Assembly: GCA_035708065.1 (NCBI GenBank)
Contig: DASSTC010000084.1
Location: forward strand, 1-62,927
Direction: 5' to 3'
DNA: 62,927 nt
Source of the DNA: JAICUY01 sp035708065
GTDB lineage: Bacteria; Chloroflexota; Limnocylindria; QHBO01
Shown here: piece after piece, positions 50,724 to 57,911 of the stretch
Layout: each line of letters begins with the position of its first letter
Position numbering within the stretch: position 1 is the first letter of the stretch
Made by a program: the position numbers and the translations under genes
Notes under the pieces: model-generated
What the model was told of the DNA's origin: nothing
The model's input: the letters and a program-made list of their open reading frames with translations, nothing else
The model's database searches: none

Positions 50724-53693
50724 ATGGCCACGACCGGCAAGAAGCCCGCGAAGCGCAGTACGTCCAAGCCGAAGGCCGCCGCCGGCGGCACGCCGAGCAA
50801 CGACGGGAAGCTGATCTACACCTTCCACGAGGGCAACGCGCAGATGCGCACGCTGCTCGGCGGCAAGGGCGCGGGCCTCGCCGAGATGACGACCGCCGGC
50901 CTGCCGGTGCCGCCGGGGTTCACGATCACCACCGAGGCGTGCAACGCGTACTACGAGAACGGGCGCGAGCTTCCCGACGGGCTGTGGGACAACGTCGTCG
51001 ATCACATGCACGAGCTGGAGCGCGAGACCGGCAAGGGCTTCGGCGAGCCGGGGAACCCGCTGCTGGTCAGTGTCCGCTCCGGCGCCGCGTTCAGCATGCC
51101 GGGGATGATGGACACCGTCTTGAACCTGGGGCTCAACGACGAGACGGTCGCCGGGCTCATCGAGCTCACGGACAACCCGCGCTTCGGCTACGACGCGCTG
51201 CGCCGGTTCATCGCCATGTTTGGCCGGATCGTGCTCGACATCCCGGCCGACACGTTCGACGAGCCGCTCGAGCAGCTCAAGCACGACCGCGGCGCATCGG
51301 CCGACACCGACCTGAGCGCCGACGATCTGAAAGGCCTGGCGGACGACTACAAGGCGATCGTCGCGGAGCGCACCGGCGAGCCGTTCCCGAGCGATCCGTA
51401 CCGGCAGCTCGAGCTCGCCATCCGCGCGGTGTTCGACAGCTGGTTCGGCAAGCGGGCGCGCGACTACCGTGAGTTTAACAAGATCCCGCACGATCTCGGG
51501 ACCGCGGTGAACATCGTGACCATGGTCTACGGGAACATGGGCAGCGACTCGGGGACCGGCGTCGCGTTCACCCGCGACCCGAACACCGGCGCGCACGAAC
51601 TGTTCGGCGAGTACCTGACCAACGCCCAGGGCGAGGACGTGGTGGCCGGCATCCGGACGCCGGAGAAGATCAGCCAGATGCAGCAGGCGCTGCCGGAGGT
51701 GTACGCGCAGTTCGAGGAGATCGCGCAGCGCCTGGAGCGGCACTACCGCGACGCGCAGGACCTCGAGTTCACCATCGAGCGCGGAAAGCTGTACATGCTC
51801 CAGACACGCAGCGCCAAGCGCACCGCTCCGGCCGCCGTGAAGATGGCCGTGGACATGGCGAACGAGGGGGTGATCAGCCGCGAGGAGGCGCTCCAGCGCG
51901 TGGAGCCGCAGCAGATCGTCCAGCTCCTCCTGCCACGCTTCGACGAGTCGGCCAAGGGCGAGTCGCAGGACCGTTTCCTGGCGAGGGGATTGAACGCGTC
52001 ACCCGGCGCGGCGACCGGCAAGGCGATCTTCGATCCCGACCGGGCCGTGGCGGCCCACGAGGCGGGCGACCCGGTGATCCTGGTTCGGATCGAGACGAGC
52101 CCGGACGACGTGCACGGCATGCTCGCCGCACGCGGCGTCCTCACCGCCCGTGGCGGCGCCACCTCGCACGCCGCCGTCGTGGCGCGCAGCATGGGCCTGC
52201 CCTGCGTCGCCGGCGCGGAGAGCCTGAGGATCGACTACCGCAGCAAGACGATGACGGCGGGGGACAAGCTGGTCAACGAGGGCGACATGATCAGCATCGA
52301 CGGCACGACCGGTGAGATCTTCGCCGGCGCGCTGCCGACCATCGAGGCGAACTACGCCGACGAGAAGGACCTCGCGACGCTCCTGTCGTGGGCCGATGAC
52401 GTCCGTCGCCTGCAGGTCTGGGCCAACGCCGATTACCCGCGCGACGCGCAGCGCTCGCGCGAGTTCGGGGCGCAGGGCATCGGTCTGTGCCGGACGGAGC
52501 ACATGTTCTTCGAGGAGGACCGCCTGCCGACCGTGCGGCGCATGATCCTGAACGCCCACGCCGCCACTGCCGCCAAGGACAAGGACGAAGCCGACCGGAC
52601 CGATGCCGAACGCGAATCGGTCAAGGTCTTCGACGAGGCGCTTGCCGAACTCGAGCGGCTGCAGACCGATGACTTCGCCGGGCTCTTCAAGGCGATGGAC
52701 GGCCTGCCGGTGGTCATCCGCCTCATCGATCCGCCGCTCCACGAGTTCCTGCCCAGCTACGACGAGCTCGTCGCCGAGACGACGCGGCTGCGCACCCTGC
52801 TGGAGGTCGAGTCCGGCGGGACCGATGCGGTCGCCGACCGACAGCCGGCGATGCTCGAGAAGGGCCTGACCAGGGTCTTCGGCGAGAAGGATGCGCAGCG
52901 CGCCATGCGACTGCTGCCCAAGGTCGGCAAGGCCACGCCGGAGTCCGACGGCGACCGCGGCTCGCTCCAGAAGGAGCTCGCCGAGAAGACCGAGCTGCTC
53001 CACGCGGTCGAGGCGATGCGCGAGCAGAACCCGATGCTCGGGCTGCGTGGCGTGCGCCTCGGCCTGATGGTGCCCGACATCGTGAAGATGCAGACCCGTG
53101 CCATCCTGGGCGCGGCCACGCGGGTCGCGGCGGAGGGTGTCACGCCGTTGCCCGAGATCATGATCCCGCTGGTCGGCCACGTGAACGAGCTGCGCCAGAC
53201 GAAGCAGATCCTCGAGGGCGAGGTGGGGCGCATCGTCGACTCGGCTGGACAGCAGGTCGACTACAAGTTCGGCACGATGATCGAGGTGCCGCGCGGCGCG
53301 CTCACCGCCGACCAGATCGCCGAGGAGGCCGAGTTCTTCAGCTTCGGCACGAACGACCTGACCCAGATGACGTTCGGTTACTCGCGGGACGACGCCGAGG
53401 GCAAGTTCCTGCTCCAGTACGTCGACCGCAAGATCCTGCCGGTCAACCCGTTCCAGGTGCTCGACGCGACCGGCGTCGGCCAGCTGGTGCGCACCGGCGT
53501 GGAGAAGGGCCGCGCCACGAAGCCGAAGCTCAAGATCGGCATCTGCGGTGAGCACGGCGGCGATCCGGAGAGCATCGCCTTCTGCCACGATGTGGGGCTC
53601 GACTACGTCTCCTGCTCCCCGTTCCGCGTGCCGGTCGCCCGGCTTGCCGCCGCGCAGGCAGCGCTCGTCAGCTCCGAGGTTCGCGACCGCTGA
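50724..53693 (+). CDS. ppdK: Pyruvate, phosphate dikinase
   Basis: Reversibly converts pyruvate + ATP + Pi to PEP + AMP + PPi. 989 residues from ATG 50724, after a ~30-residue Lys/Ala-rich leader. N-terminal nucleotide domain (LLGGKGAGLAEMTTAGLPVP), swivelling domain with phospho-histidine His482 in GGATSHAAVVARSMG, and a C-terminal PEP/pyruvate barrel with the catalytic cysteine in GICGEHGGDP (~residue 941). It is ~110 residues longer than the ~874-residue clostridial enzyme; most of the excess lies between PPLHEFLP and NPMLGLRG. Supports gluconeogenesis or PPi-linked glycolysis. Confidence 0.96.
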   Translation: MATTGKKPAKRSTSKPKAAAGGTPSNDGKLIYTFHEGNAQMRTLLGGKGAGLAEMTTAGLPVPPGFTITTEACNAYYENGRELPDGLWDNVVDHMHELERETGKGFGEPGNPLLVSVRSGAAFSMPGMMDTVLNLGLNDETVAGLIELTDNPRFGYDALRRFIAMFGRIVLDIPADTFDEPLEQLKHDRGASADTDLSADDLKGLADDYKAIVAERTGEPFPSDPYRQLELAIRAVFDSWFGKRARDYREFNKIPHDLGTAVNIVTMVYGNMGSDSGTGVAFTRDPNTGAHELFGEYLTNAQGEDVVAGIRTPEKISQMQQALPEVYAQFEEIAQRLERHYRDAQDLEFTIERGKLYMLQTRSAKRTAPAAVKMAVDMANEGVISREEALQRVEPQQIVQLLLPRFDESAKGESQDRFLARGLNASPGAATGKAIFDPDRAVAAHEAGDPVILVRIETSPDDVHGMLAARGVLTARGGATSHAAVVARSMGLPCVAGAESLRIDYRSKTMTAGDKLVNEGDMISIDGTTGEIFAGALPTIEANYADEKDLATLLSWADDVRRLQVWANADYPRDAQRSREFGAQGIGLCRTEHMFFEEDRLPTVRRMILNAHAATAAKDKDEADRTDAERESVKVFDEALAELERLQTDDFAGLFKAMDGLPVVIRLIDPPLHEFLPSYDELVAETTRLRTLLEVESGGTDAVADRQPAMLEKGLTRVFGEKDAQRAMRLLPKVGKATPESDGDRGSLQKELAEKTELLHAVEAMREQNPMLGLRGVRLGLMVPDIVKMQTRAILGAATRVAAEGVTPLPEIMIPLVGHVNELRQTKQILEGEVGRIVDSAGQQVDYKFGTMIEVPRGALTADQIAEEAEFFSFGTNDLTQMTFGYSRDDAEGKFLLQYVDRKILPVNPFQVLDATGVGQLVRTGVEKGRATKPKLKIGICGEHGGDPESIAFCHDVGLDYVSCSPFRVPVARLAAAQAALVSSEVRDR

Positions 53694-53715
53694 CGTCTCA
53701 GGCCGCGGAGAACGG

Positions 53716-54525
53716 CTAGAGGATCACGTTCGTCTCGTCATTGTCGAGCGGGCCGATGCAGCCGAGGACGTCGAGCAGGTCGACCAGGCCGTCGCCATCG
53801 TTGTCGATGCCGTCGGAGCACGCGGGCACCGTGCTCGCTGATGCGCTCGGCGTGGGCGTCGGCTCGGCGGTCGGATCCGGTGGCGCCGGCGTGGGCGTCG
53901 GCTTGGCGGTCGCGGCGGGCGTCGCGGTCGCCGTCGGCGTGAACGTTGGCCGAGCCGTCGGCAGCGCGGTCGCGTCCGGCGGCTCCGCAGTCGGCATCGG
54001 GGTCGATGGCGTCTCGCCTGGCGTGGCGGTCGGGCCACCGACCGGAGTCGGCTGTGCGGCCGGGCTGCTGAGCGTGGTGCCGCCGCCGAGGATGCCGGTG
54101 GTGTCGCTCGACTCGACGAGCCCTGGGGCGGGCGACGATCCGCCCTGCTGAGCGGGCTGACCGTCCGTCGCATCCGGCCCTGGAGGCGGCGTCGCCGGGG
54201 CGCCGCCGGCGTTGTCCGTGTCTCCGCCGGCCGCTGCGCCCGGCTGCAGCTCGACGGTGCCGCCGAGCGTGCCAGCGTCCACGCCGGCGCCGCTGACGGC
54301 CGTACTGATCAGGCCGCCGAAGGTGCTCGACCTGACCGACGGACCGGCGAAGGCGGCGACGATCGCGACGGCGAGCAGGCCGGTCGCCAGCGAGACGAGG
54401 ACGGTGAGGCGCACGCGGGACATCGTCGGGTCGGCGACGTCCGACCGCGATCGTCCGAATGCCCGGATTCGATCTACCCAGGCACGCAGCCGGGCTGCCG
54501 CGGCCTTCCCCCGGTCGGTTCGCAT
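53716..54525 (-). CDS. Membrane-anchored surface protein with calcium-binding-type C-terminal motif
   Basis: 269 residues. Short basic cytoplasmic part, one membrane segment (about residues 39-60), a long Pro/Thr/Ala-rich extracytoplasmic linker, and a C-terminal motif at residues 236-269: CSDGIDNDGDGLVDLLD, then GC and LDNDE. This Cys/Asp/Asn pattern (MopE-like, thrombospondin-3-like) is a putative metal/calcium-binding motif found at the ends of many surface proteins. It lies 39 nt downstream of the anti-sigma gene on the same strand. Function unknown; it may be a target or partner of the sigma system. Confidence 0.75.
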   Translation of the reverse strand: MRTDRGKAAAARLRAWVDRIRAFGRSRSDVADPTMSRVRLTVLVSLATGLLAVAIVAAFAGPSVRSSTFGGLISTAVSGAGVDAGTLGGTVELQPGAAAGGDTDNAGGAPATPPPGPDATDGQPAQQGGSSPAPGLVESSDTTGILGGGTTLSSPAAQPTPVGGPTATPGETPSTPMPTAEPPDATALPTARPTFTPTATATPAATAKPTPTPAPPDPTAEPTPTPSASASTVPACSDGIDNDGDGLVDLLDVLGCIGPLDNDETNVIL

Positions 54526-54564
54526 CCCGGCCGCCCCTGCAACATCAGGGCCGGGCGGTGTCGC

Positions 54565-55317
54565 TCAGCTCGGCGACTTCGTCGGACGCGGCGTTCGACC
54601 GGCGCTGCTCGTTGCGGTCGCGGTGGGAACGCCGGTCGGGCTGGGCGTCGGCGCTGCCGTCTGCGTCGGGGTCGGTGCGGATGTCTGGGTGGGGACCGGA
54701 GCGTCGGTCGGCGTCGCGCTCGCCGAGGCCGTCGCGCTCGCTGAGGCCGTCGCGCTCGCGCGCGGCGACGCCGTGGGCGCCGGCGTCCGCGGTTGCGGAC
54801 GTGGTGTCCGGGGTGCGGCGGTAGGCGGCGGTGGCGCTCCGACCGGCGAAGCCGTCCCGACCGTCGCTTCAGGCGTCGCGGTCACTGATTCGAACGCCGA
54901 TGCCACAGCGGTCGCCAACGGCTCGCCGGGGGCAGACGGCATGGCAGAGGACGCCGGGGTTCCCCGAGCGGCGAGCACGGCGCCCGCCGGCGACGGCGAG
55001 GCGAACGCGGCGCCTCTGGCCAGCAGCTGCGAGCCGCCGATCCCGGCGACCGCGATGGTGACCACGGCGGCCGCCACGGCGCCCGCCCAGCGCAGCGACG
55101 GCAGCGTCCTGGATGGCGTGGCGCCACTCCGGGAAGCGGGGAGGATCGCGCGCGCCGGATCGATCCGGGCGAGCGCATCGAACGCGGCGATCTGGCGCAG
55201 GCACTCCGGGCAGACCGATGCGTGCAAGGCGGCGTCGCGCGGCGGCTCGCCCTCGGCGCCGGCGGCGAGCCAGGCGCCGAAGGTCAGGTGCGGATCGCTC
55301 GTGCGACGCGACGTCAT
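54565..55317 (-). CDS. Anti-sigma factor-like membrane protein with zinc-finger motif
   Basis: 250 residues. N-terminal cytoplasmic part with H-x3-C-x2-C (His32, Cys36, Cys39 in LHASVCPECL), the anti-sigma zinc-finger pattern. One membrane segment lies at about residues 76-96 (WAGAVAAAVVTIAVAGI). The outer part is very rich in Pro, Thr, Ser and Ala, including short tandem repeats (ASATASAS). ATGA overlap with the upstream sigma-like gene strongly suggests that it sequesters that sigma factor at the membrane. Confidence 0.8.
   Translation of the reverse strand: MTSRRTSDPHLTFGAWLAAGAEGEPPRDAALHASVCPECLRQIAAFDALARIDPARAILPASRSGATPSRTLPSLRWAGAVAAAVVTIAVAGIGGSQLLARGAAFASPSPAGAVLAARGTPASSAMPSAPGEPLATAVASAFESVTATPEATVGTASPVGAPPPPTAAPRTPRPQPRTPAPTASPRASATASASATASASATPTDAPVPTQTSAPTPTQTAAPTPSPTGVPTATATSSAGRTPRPTKSPS
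54713..54766 (-). repeat. 18-nt tandem repeat inside the anti-sigma gene
   Basis: On the plus strand GTCGCGCTCGCCGAGGCC (54713-54730) is followed by a copy with one change (54731-54748) and a degenerate third copy (54749-54766). It encodes six-residue Ser/Ala/Thr repeats in the extracytoplasmic linker and may vary in copy number between strains. Confidence 0.75.
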
Positions 55318-55868
55318 GCAGCCGGTCCCCGGGCGGCCGGCCGGGGTGCGAAGCCGCGGGCCGCGACGAGCAGCACGCGATCGGCCAGCGGCCCGTAGCG
55401 GAGCTCATCGTCCGGCGCGGCAGCGTAGGCAGTCGCGAATCGGCGGCGCGCCGCCGACAGCAGACGGCGCGCCGCCACCGAGCTGACGCCGAGGATCGTG
55501 GCGACGTCGAGCGCGTCGAAGCCTTCCACCGACGAGGCGACGAGCGCGGCGCGCTCCCGGACCGGGAGCTCCCGGAGCGCCTCGAGCAGCGCATCGTCGA
55601 CGCCGAGCGCGCGCAGGGGGCCGAGCGACGCGCTGAAGTGTCCGCCACCGAGTCGGCGCACCACGCGCGAGCGGAGCCAGGCGGCCGCGCGGTCGGGGTG
55701 TCGCAGCTCGCTCATCCGGCGTGACCCCTCCGCGAGAGCACGGCCGGCCGCGGCTGACGCCCGCGGGCGATCGCCGAGGGTGACGAGCAGCGCGAAGCCG
55801 TGCAGGCGCGCGGCGTGCACGTCACGGAAGGCAGCACGCATGAGCTCGAGGTCCTGCGGCGTCGGCAT
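55314..55868 (-). CDS. ECF-like sigma factor with degenerate region 2
   Basis: 184 residues. Region 4 is clear: ALRELPVRERAALVASSVEG, then LDVATILGVSSVAARRLLSAARRRF, a helix-turn-helix. Region 2 is recognisable only by position and by HPDRAAAWLRSRVVRRL; the usual D-x-x-Q-x-x-F core motif is missing. The C-terminal ~45 residues (DDELRYGPLADRVLLVAARG) are an extension. It is divergent from dnaG and coupled to the anti-sigma gene. TACACT on the minus strand (55913-55918) is a weak candidate -10. Confidence 0.75.
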   Translation of the reverse strand: MPTPQDLELMRAAFRDVHAARLHGFALLVTLGDRPRASAAAGRALAEGSRRMSELRHPDRAAAWLRSRVVRRLGGGHFSASLGPLRALGVDDALLEALRELPVRERAALVASSVEGFDALDVATILGVSSVAARRLLSAARRRFATAYAAAPDDELRYGPLADRVLLVAARGFAPRPAARGPAA

Positions 55869-55923
55869 CGGTCCTTCTGAACGGTCGGGTGCGGTGCAGA
55901 ATGGTCGGCAGGAGTGTAGTCGA

Positions 55924-55976
55924 CCCGGGGGCCAGGGCCTAGAGGCCCGAACTTCGCGCCCGAGTCTTGCCCCGGG
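55924..55976 (+). promoter_or_regulatory. Nested inverted repeats between the sigma gene and dnaG
   Basis: CCCGGGG (55924-55930) faces CCCCGGG (55970-55976), enclosing GGGCCT (55935-55940) / AGGCCC (55943-55948). The right outer arm overlaps the predicted dnaG -35 (55967-55972). It could be an operator or a cruciform; it may also terminate transcripts reading in from either side. Confidence 0.4.
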
Positions 55977-55995
55977 CTTGACATCGTGCTAAAAT
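55967..55995 (+). promoter_or_regulatory. Promoter of the dnaG-rpoD operon
   Basis: -35 TTGCCC (55967-55972), 17-nt spacer, -10 TAAAAT (55990-55995). Two further perfect TTGACA hexamers follow at 56009-56014 and 56021-56026, and one at 55978-55983 lies within the spacer. The dnaG ATG is 63 nt downstream of the -10. Confidence 0.65.
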
Positions 55996-56058
55996 CATGT
56001 CTACCCCCTTGACAAACCACTTGACAGCGCCGTCGGGCGCCGAGATCCTGCCCGGTCC

Positions 56059-57909
56059 ATGACCTCTTCCGGCATCGTCGCCGACATCAAGTCGAAGCTG
56101 AGCGTCGTCGACATCGTCGGCGAGACGGTCGCGCTGAAGCGCGCCGGCACGGCGTACAAGGGACTCTGCCCGTTCCATGCCGAGAAGACGCCGTCGTTCG
56201 TCGTCAATCCGGACCGCGAGAGCTGGCACTGCTTCGGCTGCGGTGAGGGCGGCGACATCTTCAGCTTCGTGATGCGCCGCGACGGGCTCGAGTTCCGCGA
56301 GGCGCTCGAACGGCTCGCCGAGCGGGCGGGCGTCGAGCTGAGCGAGCGCAGCGCGCGCGAGGACCGGCATCGCAAGCGGCTGCGCGACGCGCTCGAGGCG
56401 GCGATCGCCTGGTACCGCGAGGTGCTGCTGCGCACGCCGCAGGCCGAGCTGGCCCGCGCCTACCTCGCCGAGCGAGCCCTCAACGACGAGACGCTCGAGC
56501 GCTTTGGCATCGGCTTCGCGCCGGCGACCTGGGACGCCCTGACCAAGCGGCTGCGCGCCCGCGGGTTCAGCGACGAGGAGCTGGTCGGCGCCGGGCTGGC
56601 CAGCCCGTCGAACCGCGGCGGCGTGATCGATAAGTTCCGCGGCCGAATCATCATCCCGATCCGGGACCAGTCCGGTCGCGCCGTGGGCCTCGGCGGACGG
56701 ATCATGCCCGGCGCGGAAGGCCCGAAGTACCTCAACTCGCCGGCGACCGCGCTCTTCGACAAGAGCCGCACGCTGTTTGCCATCGACCTCGCCAAGGCGG
56801 CCATCCGCCGCGAGAAGCTGGCGGTCATCGTCGAGGGCTACACCGATGTGATGGCCGCGCACCAGGCGGGCTTCACCAACGTCGTCGCGTCGCTCGGCAC
56901 GGCGCTGACCCGCGGCCAGATCGAGCTCGCGACGCGCTACGCCGATGGGGTTGCGCTGGCCTATGACGTCGACCTTGCCGGCGAGGCGGCGACGCAGCGT
57001 GGCCTGCTCTCCGAGCTCGGCCCTGACCAGAGCGTCAGCAAGGTGCGCGTGATTCGGATCCCGGCGGGAAAGGATCCCGACGAGCTGATCAGGACCGATC
57101 CGGACGCGTGGCGCGCCGCCGTGGATGCGGCGAAGCCGGTGGTCGAGTACTTCATGGATCGCACCGCGGCGAGCGTCGACCTCTCGAGCGTCGCGGGGCG
57201 CCGGGAGGTGACCGCACGCGTCATCGCGCTGCTGCGCCGCGTCGGCGACCCCATCGAGCGGGCGCTCTACCTGCAGCAGCTGGCCCGGCTGGTCAACGTC
57301 GAGGAGCGGATTCTCGGGGAGGCACTGGCCAGGGCGCCCGCGCCCCGGTCCGAGCCGCAGCGCCCGGCCGCAGCCGCCGAGCCACCGGCCGAGCCGATGC
57401 TCACGCCGCTCGAGGCAGAGGCGATCCAGCTGCTGCTGCTCAACCCCGACGCGGCGGAGGAGCTCGACGACCCGGAGATCCTCGACGGCGAGGGGCGGTT
57501 GCCGTTCCGTGACGCGGTCGCGCTGTCCCTCATCGACGCGTGGCGGCGGCGGCCGGCCGACGCCGGCGTAACCGGCGCCGAACTCGAAGCGTTCGTTGGC
57601 GCGCTGGACCCCGCCACCGCGGCACTGGCGCGCGGCGTGCTGGCCGATATCGCCCGGGCGGATGCCGGCCCGCGCCTGTCCGCCGACCAGGCTCGCGACG
57701 CGCTGCGCACCTGCCTGCTGCGGCTGCGCACGTCACGCATCGACGAGGCCATGCGCGACGGCCGGCTCCTCGTCGAGGAGGCACAGCGCGAGGGGGATCG
57801 GGCGAGGCTCGAACTGATTGAACAGCAGATCATGCGACTCGGCCGTGAGAAGGCCGAGGTGACCAGGGCAATGCGAGAACCGGCACGAGCCGGAGCGAGG
57901 AGGAGCTGA
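56059..57909 (+). CDS. dnaG: DNA primase
   Basis: Synthesises RNA primers for replication. 616 residues. N-terminal zinc-binding domain with C-x2-H and C-x2-C (CPFHAEKTPSF...CFGCGEGGD). The RNA-polymerase/TOPRIM core has LYDRSRT-like sequence (LFDKSRTLFAIDLAK), VIVEGYTDVMAAHQAG (TOPRIM Glu) and AYDVDLAGEAA (TOPRIM DxD). The C-terminal helicase-interaction region from ~residue 440 is Ala-rich and divergent. First gene of the macromolecular-synthesis operon with rpoD 2 nt downstream. Confidence 0.96.
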   Translation: MTSSGIVADIKSKLSVVDIVGETVALKRAGTAYKGLCPFHAEKTPSFVVNPDRESWHCFGCGEGGDIFSFVMRRDGLEFREALERLAERAGVELSERSAREDRHRKRLRDALEAAIAWYREVLLRTPQAELARAYLAERALNDETLERFGIGFAPATWDALTKRLRARGFSDEELVGAGLASPSNRGGVIDKFRGRIIIPIRDQSGRAVGLGGRIMPGAEGPKYLNSPATALFDKSRTLFAIDLAKAAIRREKLAVIVEGYTDVMAAHQAGFTNVVASLGTALTRGQIELATRYADGVALAYDVDLAGEAATQRGLLSELGPDQSVSKVRVIRIPAGKDPDELIRTDPDAWRAAVDAAKPVVEYFMDRTAASVDLSSVAGRREVTARVIALLRRVGDPIERALYLQQLARLVNVEERILGEALARAPAPRSEPQRPAAAAEPPAEPMLTPLEAEAIQLLLLNPDAAEELDDPEILDGEGRLPFRDAVALSLIDAWRRRPADAGVTGAELEAFVGALDPATAALARGVLADIARADAGPRLSADQARDALRTCLLRLRTSRIDEAMRDGRLLVEEAQREGDRARLELIEQQIMRLGREKAEVTRAMREPARAGARRS

Positions 57910-57911
57910 GC

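Noticed and set aside
55978..55995. TTGACA (55978-55983) with TAAAAT (55990-55995) as a promoter pair
   Set aside because: The spacer is only 6 nt; TTGCCC at 55967 gives the normal 17-nt spacing with the same -10.
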